In this document: positions 1 through 6,969 of the stretch, one piece after another
Numbering within the stretch: the stretch's first letter is position 1
How the letters are laid out: the number at the start of each line of letters is the position of its first letter
Origin: Oscillospiraceae bacterium
GTDB taxonomy: Bacteria; Bacillota; Clostridia; Oscillospirales; Ruminococcaceae
Reading direction: 5' to 3'
NCBI GenBank assembly: GCA_017513135.1
Contig: JAFWDH010000013.1
Span: forward strand, 1 to 64,000
DNA: 64,000 nucleotides
Translations under genes and position numbers: made by a program
The notes under the pieces: generated by a model
The model's input: only the letters and a program-made list of their open reading frames with translations
Databases searched by the model: none
Told to the model about the DNA's origin: nothing

Positions 1-110
1 GCCTTGACTTCAAAAACCTTGCAGATCATGTCTCTGCGTCGGGCTTTTGTGGCTTTGCCTTTCTCACGTATTCTGCTGTTTCTCTCAGCCAGAGCAGTCT
101 GGTCCATCAT
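1..110 (-). CDS. N-terminal fragment of TnpB-like transposon protein (runs off window)
   Basis: The reading frame starts at ATG 110 (a second ATG follows at 107) behind an AAGGAAAGG ribosome site and is open to the left edge. About 36 residues are visible. They begin MMDQTALAERNSRIREKGK and end near CKVFEVK. The order RN-RI-x-G-x-T-x-RR then a Cys and a short F-E-V-K strand resembles the start of IS605/IS607-type TnpB (OrfB) proteins of Clostridia, which are RNA-guided nucleases encoded by transposons. This is family memory from a short stretch, so the call is tentative. Nothing of the RuvC or zinc-ribbon parts is inside the window. Confidence 0.45.
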   Translation of the reverse strand, partial: MMDQTALAERNSRIREKGKATKARRRDMICKVFEVK

Positions 111-124
111 TATACCTTTCCTTA

Positions 125-154
125 AACAAAAAACGCTCATCCAAAGATGAGCGT
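125..154 (-). terminator. Hairpin abutting the TnpB-like start
   Basis: On the minus strand arms ACGCTCAT and ATGAGCGT (133-140 with 147-154) enclose a 6-nt loop and are followed by TTTTTTGTTT. It reads as an intrinsic terminator for transcription coming from the dfx side. Because it lies only about 15 nt before the ribosome site of the TnpB-like gene it could instead be a subterminal palindrome of an IS605-type element end. Confidence 0.55.
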
Positions 155-334
155 GAAAAGCGGTATGATTCAGTTCTCCATTCACTTGCGACAACAGCCG
201 CCGGCATCATCTTTCGTTGAAGTAATTGTACATCAGAGAAGTTGATAATACAATGTATCTATTCAATGTTGCAATTATACACTTCGGGCGATTCATCTCA
301 TGTTTGAAAGCACGGGTATTCTCGCCTCGATAAT

Positions 335-367
335 AAAAGAATGAACCCGTCTCGTCAGCGAGGCGGG
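335..367 (-). terminator. Terminator of the perR-rbr-trx-dfx operon
   Basis: Arms CCCGTCTCG (346-354) and CGAGGCGGG (359-367) form a 9-bp stem with a 4-nt loop. In the leftward direction the stem is followed by TTCATTCTTTT. It lies about 30 nt past the dfx stop codon. Confidence 0.7.
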
Positions 368-394
368 ATCATGTATTATTTCCGGAAGATCAGA

Positions 395-766
395 TCATTC
401 TGCTGCCCAAAGCCCGTGAAGGTTGCAGTAGGCAAGGCAGGACACGACTTCTTCGCCCGGCAGAAGAGCGAACTTCACGACGGGATCATTTCCCGGAGAG
501 AGAAGTTTGCGCTGGTTGCCGGAGGTCGTTTCAAGAGCGACCCATTTGATGTAGTGCTCTTCAGTCATGGGATGGAGCACGGAACCAACGGTGACAGTGA
601 CGGTATCGCCGTCTCTGGTCACTACAGGAACGTGTTTCTCCTGAGCGGCATCTGTGGTGCCGGGCACGATCTCTTCCATTGGCTTTCCGCAGCACATCAC
701 GTCACAGCCGGGATGCTCTGCATAAGCGATGATGTTTCCGCACATCGGGCATCTGTAGAACTTCAT
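395..766 (-). CDS. dfx: Desulfoferrodoxin (superoxide reductase, 2Fe type)
   Basis: Cytoplasmic iron protein that reduces superoxide to hydrogen peroxide without making oxygen. The 123 residues open with the desulforedoxin centre (CPMCGN near residue 6, then CC near 25), and continue with the SOR domain: HVPVV near residue 44 and HPMTEEHYI near 64 supply histidine iron ligands, and CNLHGLW at the C terminus supplies the last Cys and His ligands. ATG 766 is chosen over the upstream GTG 775 because GAGGTG is positioned as its ribosome site. It is the last gene of a peroxide-defence operon, only 13 nt after the thioredoxin gene, and its product peroxide would be passed to rubrerythrin. Confidence 0.95.
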   Translation of the reverse strand: MKFYRCPMCGNIIAYAEHPGCDVMCCGKPMEEIVPGTTDAAQEKHVPVVTRDGDTVTVTVGSVLHPMTEEHYIKWVALETTSGNQRKLLSPGNDPVVKFALLPGEEVVSCLAYCNLHGLWAAE

Positions 767-779
767 TTCGTTCACCTCA

Positions 780-1088
780 TTATTTATATTGGTTGATGAT
801 CTGCAGGAGCTTGCTCTTCTCCGCGAATCCGGTCACCCTGTTTATCTCTTTTCCGCTCTTGAAGAATACGAGTGTCGGGATGAACTGGATGCCGTATCTC
901 ATGGCGAGCTCTCTCTGCTCGTCGACATTGACTTTTCCGAGAGAAAGACCGGTCTCGGCCACTATCTCTTCCAGTATCGGAGCAATCATCTTGCAGGGAC
1001 CGCACCACGTTGCCCAGAAATCGACTACCGTAAGATCAGATGAAGCTACCGTGCTCTCAAAATTCTGAAGCGTAAGGACTGTTTCCAT
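780..1088 (-). CDS. trxA: Thioredoxin
   Basis: A 102-residue single-domain thioredoxin with the redox motif WCGPC near residues 28-32, preceded by VVDFWATWC, and the cis-proline segment FIPT near residue 70. It reduces disulfides in the cytoplasm. Its place between rubrerythrin and desulfoferrodoxin suggests it serves oxidative stress repair in this operon. Length and motifs are normal for the family. The ribosome site AAGGAGATAAA lies just before ATG 1088. Confidence 0.95.
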   Translation of the reverse strand: METVLTLQNFESTVASSDLTVVDFWATWCGPCKMIAPILEEIVAETGLSLGKVNVDEQRELAMRYGIQFIPTLVFFKSGKEINRVTGFAEKSKLLQIINQYK

Positions 1089-1108
1089 TTTATCTCCTTA
1101 TGCAGCGA

Positions 1109-1636
1109 TCATTCGCTGACGACTTCGAAATAAGCCTGAGGATGCGCGCAGACGGGGCATACCTGAGGGGCTTCTGTGCCGACGTGGATGTGTCCGCAGT
1201 TGCGGCATTTCCAGATGACGACTCCGTCCTTCTTGAATACCTTGCCGTCCTCGAGGTCCTTAAGAAGTGCCAGATAGCGCTTCTCATGCTCCTTCTCAAT
1301 GGCACCTACGCCTGCGAAGCGGGCAGCGATGTCATCGAAGCCTTCTTCTTTGGCTTCATTTGCGAAACGGACGTACATATCTGTCCATTCCTCATTCTCG
1401 CCTGCCGCAGCAGCCTTGAGGTTCTCCGCTGTCGTGCCTATGCCGCCGAGATATTTGAACCAGAGTTCTGCGTGTTCTTTCTCATTTGCTGCAGTCTCTG
1501 TGAAAATGGCTGAGATCTGTTCGTAACCTTCCTTTTTGGCTTTGGATGCGAAATACGTGTACTTGTTTCTTGCCTGGCTCTCTCCGGCAAATGCTGCCTG
1601 GAGGTTCTTTTCGGTCTTGCTTCCCTTGAGTTCCAT
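1109..1636 (-). CDS. rbr: Rubrerythrin
   Basis: Non-haem di-iron peroxidase of anaerobes, 175 residues. The N-terminal ferritin-like four-helix domain shows the two E-x6-Y and E-x2-H iron-ligand helices ([10 protein letters not shown] near 17, ANEKEHAE near 49, then FANEAKEEG near 92 and [10 protein letters not shown] near 111). The C-terminal rubredoxin domain has CRNCGHIH and CPVCAHPQ, four Cys for one iron. It reduces hydrogen peroxide to water in the cytoplasm using electrons from rubredoxin-type donors. It follows perR at a 23-nt gap and precedes thioredoxin, so peroxide control by PerR is likely. Confidence 0.96.
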   Translation of the reverse strand: MELKGSKTEKNLQAAFAGESQARNKYTYFASKAKKEGYEQISAIFTETAANEKEHAELWFKYLGGIGTTAENLKAAAAGENEEWTDMYVRFANEAKEEGFDDIAARFAGVGAIEKEHEKRYLALLKDLEDGKVFKKDGVVIWKCRNCGHIHVGTEAPQVCPVCAHPQAYFEVVSE

Positions 1637-1659
1637 TAGATATCTCCTTAATTGATGTG

Positions 1660-2040
1660 TTAGGCTTTCGCCCGGTTTATTGATGATCGACAGTCCGGAC
1701 AGATGTGTTCCGCTACTATCTCGGCGCTGATCAGAGTGCCTGCGGTGATACGGTTCAGATCATCCATCAGGCAGGGATCCTCGATGTCATCGATCCTTCC
1801 GCATTCAGAACAGACAAGGTGCCCGTGCGGAAAGGGAGTTCTGTCATAGACTGAGGAACCGTCGGAAAGCACGAACCTTCCGATATATCCGTCTCTGCAC
1901 AGTTCTCCGAGATCTCTGTATACCGTTCCGAGTGATATGTTATGGATCCGTTCTCTTGCGCTCTCATAGATCTGCGCTGCCGAAAGGTGGCCCCGTGATC
2001 CGTTGAGTATCTCCAGAACAAGGTCTTTCTGTCTGCTCAT
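1660..2040 (-). CDS. perR: Fur-family peroxide repressor, PerR-like
   Basis: A 126-residue Fur-family regulator: winged helix in the first 75 residues ([21 protein letters not shown] recognition helix) and a dimerisation half with zinc-site cysteines CSEC near 87 and CPDC near 116, and HGHLVC as part of the regulatory metal site. PerR rather than Fur is inferred from the operon: rubrerythrin, thioredoxin and desulfoferrodoxin follow directly. ATG 2040 is chosen over an upstream TTG because GAGGG precedes it by 6 nt. It probably controls its own promoter through the inverted repeat just upstream. Confidence 0.88.
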   Translation of the reverse strand: MSRQKDLVLEILNGSRGHLSAAQIYESARERIHNISLGTVYRDLGELCRDGYIGRFVLSDGSSVYDRTPFPHGHLVCSECGRIDDIEDPCLMDDLNRITAGTLISAEIVAEHICPDCRSSINRAKA

Positions 2041-2056
2041 TGCGGCCCTCAAAATC

Positions 2057-2105
2057 AGTAATCATTCCTAATTACTATAATAGTCCATTCTGATATAATA
2101 TGCAA
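2057..2105 (-). promoter_or_regulatory. perR operon promoter with inverted-repeat operator
   Basis: On the minus strand TTGCAT (2100-2105) and TATTAT (2077-2082) are separated by 17 nt, a good sigma-A promoter. Directly downstream, AGTAAT (2057-2062) and ATTACT (2071-2076) form an inverted repeat with an 8-nt spacer covering the expected start site. It is not a perfect match to the classical Bacillus PerR box, but its position fits autorepression. A plus-strand TATAAT at 2093-2098 could serve the divergent TPR gene. Confidence 0.65.
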
Positions 2106-2160
2106 TGAGACATTCTGCATATCTGCGAATGATAACAAAACTGTCGGAGGAGGAAACGCC

Positions 2161-2994
2161 ATGCCGGAATACAACGGAATCGATCCCTCCTGCCCGTTTG
2201 ATACGTCTGAATACGATGCAGGCCATACAGCTGCAGAGGCCAGCGGCAGGGTAGACGTCAGGAAGATACTTGCTGAGGCTGACAGACTTTACGGGAGGAA
2301 TGATCCCGGTTCAGCTGAGAAGATGCTGGAGGAGCAGCTGCGGAGAGCGGAGGACCTGGGTGACAGAGAAGGAAAGCTCGGGATCCTGAATGAACTGCTC
2401 GGGTGCTACAGGAAGACCGGAAACAGAGAAGCTGGTCTGAGGACTGCTCAGGAAAGTTCCGCACTGGTCAGTGAGCTGGGAATGGAAGGCACGGTCACAG
2501 CAGGCACTGTCAGGCTGAATGCCGCTACCACCATGAGGGAGTTCGGACTGTCAGAAGAAGCTGTAAGGATGTATGATGCGGCAGCGAGAGCTTATTCCGC
2601 TACTCTTGACCCGGGAGATTACAGATTTGCAGGCCTTTACAATAACTATGCAGCATGTATGGAAGCGTGCGGCGATCTCAGGTCTGCTGAAGAATACTAT
2701 CTGAGGGCTCTGGCTGTGATATCGAGACTTCCGGACTGCGCTCTTGAGGAGGCTGTTACCTGCGTGAATCTAGCCTGCATGTACGGCGATGTGGACAGTG
2801 AAGATGAGCGCATAGAGGAGTATCTTATGAGAGCCAGAAGGCTTTTTGACAGAGAGGATGTGCCCAGAGACGGATATTATGCGTTCAATGCGTTGAAGTG
2901 TGTTGATGCATATTCGCACTTCGGCTTCTTCCGTGACGCTAAGGAACTCAGATTGAGGGCTGAAGAAATCTATGGATTACTACAGAAAAGCTAA
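2161..2994 (+). CDS. Tetratricopeptide-repeat protein, partner of DUF4037 protein
   Basis: A 277-residue soluble protein built of helical TPR pairs from about residue 35 on; repeats of the type AEKMLEEQLRRAEDLGD, EAVRMYDAAARAYSA, LYNNYAACMEACGDLRSAEEYYLRAL and VNLACMYGD are visible. TPR proteins are scaffolds and no enzyme motif is seen. The ribosome site GGAGGAGG stands 6 nt before ATG. The stop overlaps the next gene by 23 nt, so the two are translationally coupled and probably act together. It diverges from perR. Function is unknown. Confidence 0.8.
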   Translation: MPEYNGIDPSCPFDTSEYDAGHTAAEASGRVDVRKILAEADRLYGRNDPGSAEKMLEEQLRRAEDLGDREGKLGILNELLGCYRKTGNREAGLRTAQESSALVSELGMEGTVTAGTVRLNAATTMREFGLSEEAVRMYDAAARAYSATLDPGDYRFAGLYNNYAACMEACGDLRSAEEYYLRALAVISRLPDCALEEAVTCVNLACMYGDVDSEDERIEEYLMRARRLFDREDVPRDGYYAFNALKCVDAYSHFGFFRDAKELRLRAEEIYGLLQKS

Positions 2995-3910
2995 ACTGAT
3001 GTATGCCTCGAAAGGGAGACCCATGATAAACGAGTTCTTCCCTTATGCAGGCGAGCGCCTGGCTGCCGGACTCGTAGGGCAGGGCAGCGAGTGTTTCGGA
3101 TACGATGACGGTATCTCTGCCGACCATGATTTCGTTCCCGGATTCTGTATATGGCTCAGTGATGAGGATTACGAAAGATACGGAGGCACTCTTCAGGCAG
3201 CATATGACGCAATGACAGAGGAGATATATCCCGACCTGACGATGATGAAGAAAAGCGCCGGAGCAGGCAAACGCCGCGGGGTGTTCTCAGTCAGCGGATT
3301 CTATGAGAGCATAATCGGATGTCCGGGAGTTCCGTCTGACGAAATGATCTATATGGCGATCCCTCAGTATGCGCTGGCGGAAGCCACGAACGGTTGGGTG
3401 TTTGAAGATCAGTCAGGAGAGTTCAGTGCGATACGGCTGGAACTGCTCAAGGGATATCCGGAGGATGTCAGGAAGGCAAAACTATCGTCTTCTCTGCTTA
3501 TGATGGCGCAGAGCGGCCAGTATAATTTCCAGAGATGCGTAAACCACGGGGAAGATGCCGCTGCGGTAGTAGCGCTGTCTACCTTCGTCAGAGAGAGCAT
3601 CAAGGCAGCGTTCCTGCTGGAACACAGTTACGCTCCTTATTACAAATGGGCTTTCAGAAGGCTCCGGGAGCTGTCCGGAATGAATACTCTGGAGGCTTCT
3701 CTTGAATTCATTCTTCTTGGGAGCAACGAAGGAAGGGGATTGATCCAGAAGATACGAGCAGTGGAACGCGTAGCTGCCTATTTCGTATCCCGGCTGAAGG
3801 ATGAGGGGCTCTCTTCATCTGCCAGTGACTATCTTGAACCTCATGCATATGAGGTCCGTGAAAAGATCAAAGACAGTTCTATCAGGAATACTTCGATATT
3901 CTCTGAGTGA
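2972..3910 (+). CDS. DUF4037 nucleotidyltransferase-like protein
   Basis: 312 residues. The segment GQGSECFGYDDGISADHDF near residues 35-55 matches the DUF4037 family and resembles the G-S...D-x-D core of nucleotidyltransferase folds, so transfer of a nucleotide to a small molecule or protein is an inference from the family. The rest is mainly helical with no membrane segment. It overlaps the TPR gene by 23 nt and is followed by a bidirectional terminator, giving a two-gene transcription unit. Substrate is unknown. Confidence 0.75.
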   Translation: MDYYRKAKLMYASKGRPMINEFFPYAGERLAAGLVGQGSECFGYDDGISADHDFVPGFCIWLSDEDYERYGGTLQAAYDAMTEEIYPDLTMMKKSAGAGKRRGVFSVSGFYESIIGCPGVPSDEMIYMAIPQYALAEATNGWVFEDQSGEFSAIRLELLKGYPEDVRKAKLSSSLLMMAQSGQYNFQRCVNHGEDAAAVVALSTFVRESIKAAFLLEHSYAPYYKWAFRRLRELSGMNTLEASLEFILLGSNEGRGLIQKIRAVERVAAYFVSRLKDEGLSSSASDYLEPHAYEVREKIKDSSIRNTSIFSE

Positions 3911-3922
3911 GAAAAGAACAGC

Positions 3923-3951
3923 AAAAAAGCTCCGGCGAACCGGAGCTTTTT
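3923..3951. terminator. Bidirectional terminator
   Basis: GCTCCGG (3929-3935), loop CGAA and CCGGAGC (3940-3946), with six A before and five T after. It serves both the plus-strand TPR/DUF4037 unit and the minus-strand unit ending at 3967. Confidence 0.9.
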
Positions 3952-3966
3952 CAGTATCAGCAAATA

Positions 3967-4500
3967 TCATTCATCATAGGGAATAACGCTCAGAAGATAC
4001 CAGAATCCGTCACGCTGTATCACTTCCAGGATGAGAGTGGATTCTTCATCTCTGTCTTCTTCCGAGAGACGGACATACAGGTCTATACCTCTGTCAGCGG
4101 ATGTCGACAGTTTATCCAGGGTGTCGCTGTAGACCCCGGGGTTCCATTCTATCGTATGATGAATGTACCAGCCTGTGACCTGCGAATAACCTTCATGAGC
4201 GTATCTGTCATCAAGAGTCATGACTATGTCGGAGTTTGTCTTGTATAAGGATGAGTAATAACTGAGCAGATTGGGCTCAACACAGGACAGAGCCACTACC
4301 GGTCTGCCTGAGACGAGGGAAGAGATGTAGTCATCCACGAGCGGCTCATAGTAATAGTACATAGGCTCTTTTGCCATCCATTCAGCTGAACGTCCTCCGA
4401 AGGAAAATGTATTCACGCAGTAGATGCCTATCCCCAGCGTGATAGCGGCGACACAGCAGAGAAATAACAGTACAGCGATAACTTTAAGGAACTTCCTCAT
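3967..4500 (-). CDS. Membrane-anchored protein of unknown function
   Basis: 177 residues with one N-terminal membrane segment (residues 4-30, VIAVLLFLCCVAAITLGIGI) after MRKFLK, then a mixed soluble domain probably outside the cell. Notable pieces are EPMYYYYEPLVDDYISSLVSGRP and the C-terminal ILEVIQRDGFWYLLSV, which has the look of a small NTF2/DUF-type beta domain. I do not recognise the family. It starts one base after the esterase stop and is the last gene of a three-gene minus-strand unit with esterase and RNase III. Confidence 0.7.
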   Translation of the reverse strand: MRKFLKVIAVLLFLCCVAAITLGIGIYCVNTFSFGGRSAEWMAKEPMYYYYEPLVDDYISSLVSGRPVVALSCVEPNLLSYYSSLYKTNSDIVMTLDDRYAHEGYSQVTGWYIHHTIEWNPGVYSDTLDKLSTSADRGIDLYVRLSEEDRDEESTLILEVIQRDGFWYLLSVIPYDE

Positions 4501-4501
4501 C

Positions 4502-5179
4502 TTATTCTCCGATCAGCCAGCTGATGCACTCACGCATCCTGTCTTCATAACCGTCAAAGTGGGTGCCGGATGTATAGCGGAAGGAAGCTTCGAACCTTTC
4601 TTCCTCGGAGTTAAGGTGATCGGATATCTTTCTCATCATCTCACCTGTGTGCTGCATTCTGGTATTGCGGGTCTTTTCCTCACGGTTGCCGAGGGAGAAG
4701 AAGACACTGCCGGATTCAGCAGCGGGAAGTCTTTCCAGAGCCCAGTCTTCGAAACCGTCGTACCATACGCTTCCGGAAACGCAGCCGCAGAGTCTCAGAT
4801 CCTTCCTTTTGTAGAACGCATAAAGCGAGAACAGCCCCGCAAGAGAGTACCCAGCGATGCCTCTGAATTCGGGGACTCCTGTGATCTTCTCGACCTCAGG
4901 AAAGATGTCTGAATACAGCCTGTCGAGATAACTGTCGGCGTTGCCTGCAAAATCACTGTTTCCTCTGAAAGCTGCCGGGGCGGGCCAAGGGGTCAGCTGA
5001 GAGTCCCAGTCATCACAGACTATGGCCGCAGCGGCGAATGACGAATCGTCCATTGCAGACAGCACACCGTTCATGCTGTCGGCGTCGGATACCGGGAAAT
5101 AGAGAAGAGTATCGCTTTTTTCGGCAGGCAGGAATACCCTGACAGGGGTGCCGGCTGCATTTATATCAATGATCTCCAT
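4502..5179 (-). CDS. Esterase, alpha/beta hydrolase (esterase D / PF00756 type)
   Basis: 225 residues. The nucleophile elbow GYSLAG sits near residue 116, an aspartate region follows, and the likely catalytic His is in SGTHFDGYEDRM close to the C terminus. The family hydrolyses ester bonds of small thioesters, siderophores or acetylated sugars; substrate here is unknown. No signal peptide, so cytoplasmic. ATG 5179 is chosen because GGGAG stands before it and because a longer frame would run far into the RNase III gene. It follows RNase III by 17 nt. Confidence 0.8.
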   Translation of the reverse strand: MEIIDINAAGTPVRVFLPAEKSDTLLYFPVSDADSMNGVLSAMDDSSFAAAAIVCDDWDSQLTPWPAPAAFRGNSDFAGNADSYLDRLYSDIFPEVEKITGVPEFRGIAGYSLAGLFSLYAFYKRKDLRLCGCVSGSVWYDGFEDWALERLPAAESGSVFFSLGNREEKTRNTRMQHTGEMMRKISDHLNSEEERFEASFRYTSGTHFDGYEDRMRECISWLIGE

Positions 5180-5196
5180 ATCGAACTCCCGTGGTT

Positions 5197-6267
5197 TCAA
5201 TAGGTTTCCAGCACATACCTGAGCATCCGGTATGCGGCTGATTTCTTCGCTTCTCTTTTGGATGAGGAGGTGCCGGTGAATCTTTTCTGCTCTCCGGTTA
5301 TGACGCACCTTGCCGTCCACACGGAGTTGCCGTCCTTGTCGTACCTCTGCGTGAATCCGTATTTGGGTAAGGCGAAGTATCCTCTTCTCGCGAGGGTCTC
5401 AAGCTGATTGATAGCATCGCTTCTGTTCGGATCCCTGATCTCCCTTCTTATGAAAGAGAGCAGATTGTTGGTCTTGAGGTAGTCATAAGCCAGTCTGCAT
5501 ACGTTCTTCCGCGCCTGACTGTTGCTGTCTCCGAATCCTCTGAACAACGGAAGATCGTCATTGAGCTTGAGATAGCACTGACAGGAACTTGTCAGTATGT
5601 CCTTATATTCCTGTCCTTCGGGGTCAACCGTATCCTCCTGGGAGATCCCGTCGAACGGAAGGCGCATAGCGGCCTGAAAACTGCCTTTTCTGTAATGGTA
5701 GAGAGGCCTCGTGCCGGTATCCTTGAGTACCCACGCCTGCAGCAGGCCGACATAGTCGTCCACAGCCTCCTCAAGGAATTCATCCGGGTTGAGCATTATC
5801 TCGACGGTATCCTGCATGGCCTTCATATCCCAGCCGGAATCAAGCGCGACAGCGCCCAGGATCGCCTCAAACAGATCCTCCTGCACGGACAGTTCCCTGT
5901 CTACCTTCTGCAGTTCGTCGCCTCTGCCCATGATCAGATATTTGGCAAATCCGAGTTCTCTCATCCGTTGGGCAAGAGTCTTTTTCTCAACCAGGGAACT
6001 CTTTATCTCAGTGAGACCGCCTTCGTCATATCTGCAGGAATACTCGCTCCACTCCTCATTCTCTGTTATGCTTCCGTATCTTTCGGTCAGCATGCGGATA
6101 ACCATAAGATCCAGTACTTTGTCACCTATGAATTCCAGGACCTCGTTGTTCTGCCCGCCGTTCTCAGCGGAATATGATTTTCTGACAAATGCCTGCTGCA
6201 GCAGGTCCCTGTTGCGGAAAGTATATCCTATCTGATCCTGAATGAAATTCAGATCTTTTACGTCCAA
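5197..6267 (-). CDS. RNase III-like protein with two dsRNA-binding domains
   Basis: About 356 residues. The N-terminal RNase III domain has the signature NEVLEFIGDKVLDLMV near residue 41 (family NERLEFLGD) and catalytic Asp and Glu in EDLFEAILGAVALDSG near 130-134, so it should cut double-stranded RNA. Two dsRNA-binding-like segments follow, one near 172-268 with a loop insertion and a canonical one at the C terminus (residues 285-354, SSKREAKKSAAYRMLRYVL). Usual bacterial RNase III has one and is near 230 residues. TTG 6267 is chosen because AAGGAGG precedes it; the frame is open up to 6375, but that part contains a clear intrinsic terminator. Possibly a second RNase III beside the housekeeping one. 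Confidence 0.85.
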   Translation of the reverse strand: MDVKDLNFIQDQIGYTFRNRDLLQQAFVRKSYSAENGGQNNEVLEFIGDKVLDLMVIRMLTERYGSITENEEWSEYSCRYDEGGLTEIKSSLVEKKTLAQRMRELGFAKYLIMGRGDELQKVDRELSVQEDLFEAILGAVALDSGWDMKAMQDTVEIMLNPDEFLEEAVDDYVGLLQAWVLKDTGTRPLYHYRKGSFQAAMRLPFDGISQEDTVDPEGQEYKDILTSSCQCYLKLNDDLPLFRGFGDSNSQARKNVCRLAYDYLKTNNLLSFIRREIRDPNRSDAINQLETLARRGYFALPKYGFTQRYDKDGNSVWTARCVITGEQKRFTGTSSSKREAKKSAAYRMLRYVLETY

Positions 6268-6304
6268 AACCCGTTGAACCTCCTTTTCTGTTTCGGAGGC
6301 ACGT

Positions 6305-6341
6305 AAAAAGCGGCGTCCTTTGAAACGGAAAGGACTGCCGC
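6305..6341 (-). terminator. Terminator or attenuator just before the RNase III start
   Basis: On the minus strand GCGGCAGTCCTTT pairs with AAAGGACGCCGC across a 7-nt loop and is followed by TTTTTACG. It stands about 40 nt before the TTG start of the RNase III gene and 20 nt before its ribosome site. No minus-strand gene lies upstream, so it may be an attenuator in the RNase III leader, or a target of RNase III itself. Confidence 0.7.
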
Positions 6342-6428
6342 ACATCAGTGAAAGCATATGTTTGTCCAGGGTCATTTATCCGGGATCACTTGCATGATCA
6401 GGAATAAACCACTGAGGGCAACGCATGA

Positions 6429-6695
6429 GCTTTACGACTGCGTCCGTGCCGTTTCTATTGTAGCACATACATAAACTTTGCTCCAAAAAACAGGAGCCTG
6501 GTAAGGGTCGAAGAGAGTACGGACGCAGAAGGAAGCGTCACATACGAGAGCATAGTCAGATACAGAGACGATCTTGGAACGGTCAGAGAGAGCCCGATGG
6601 CTTTCACAGGCTTTCAGGAGCACGCAGTCGGTGACGCAGTCCGGATCAGATACATTCCCGGTGAGTTCGACCTTGTCAGAGAAGTCAGAGACTGA
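6429..6695 (+). pseudogene. Remnant of a DUF3592-like protein
   Basis: The frame is open from a TGA at 6426 to the TGA at 6693 but has no ATG, GTG or TTG start before the conserved part. The decoded segment has VTYESIVRYRDDLG, then VGDAVRIRYIPGEF, matching the pattern of DUF3592 proteins (a beta domain with R-x-Y-D and VGD-V-VRY-P). The usual N-terminal membrane helix is missing. I read it as a truncated relic between the RNase III unit and tRNA-Leu. Confidence 0.4.
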
Positions 6696-6718
6696 GGCAT
6701 ACGCGGCTATGAGTGCTG

Positions 6719-6747
6719 TTGCGCGCGCAGAAGGCATGGAGTATAAT
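6719..6747 (+). promoter_or_regulatory. Promoter of tRNA-Leu
   Basis: TTGCGC (6719-6724) and TATAAT (6742-6747) with a 17-nt spacer; the tRNA begins 13 nt after the -10 box. Confidence 0.8.
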
Positions 6748-6759
6748 ACCGTCAGTTAA

Positions 6760-6846
6760 GCCGGTGTGATGGAATTGGCAGACGTGCGGGACTCAAAATC
6801 CCGTGGTAGCGATACCGTGCGGGTTCGACCCCCGCCACCGGCACCA
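6760..6846 (+). tRNA. tRNA-Leu (anticodon CAA)
   Basis: Class II tRNA. Acceptor arms GCCGGTG and CACCGGC pair fully, followed by discriminator A and an encoded CCA. The anticodon loop CTCAAAA in a GGGA/TCCC stem gives CAA, reading UUG. The long variable arm (TGGTAGCGATACCGT region) and GGTTCGACC T-loop are typical of bacterial tRNA-Leu. Confidence 0.95.
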
Positions 6847-6860
6847 CAGACTCTTAACGG

Positions 6861-6890
6861 GGCCTTCGTATAACGGAGGCCTCTCTTTTT
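6861..6890 (+). terminator. Terminator of tRNA-Leu
   Basis: GGCCTTCGT and ACGGAGGCC pair across a 3-nt loop (6861-6881, one G-U), followed by TCTCTTTTT. Confidence 0.85.
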
Positions 6891-6904
6891 GTGTTTATCG
6901 TCAA

Positions 6905-6934
6905 TTGACGCGCAGCGCAGAAGGGACATAAAAT
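6905..6934 (+). promoter_or_regulatory. Probable promoter of the carboxylesterase gene
   Basis: TTGACG (6905-6910) and TAAAAT (6929-6934) with an 18-nt spacer, 35 nt before the GTG start. Confidence 0.5.
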
Positions 6935-6969
6935 CAAACCATGATCATTAAAGATAAGGAGATACTACA

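Noticed and set aside
6432..6737. 101-codon minus-strand frame before tRNA-Leu
   Set aside because: No ribosome site or motif; the opposite strand encodes the DUF3592-like pattern instead.
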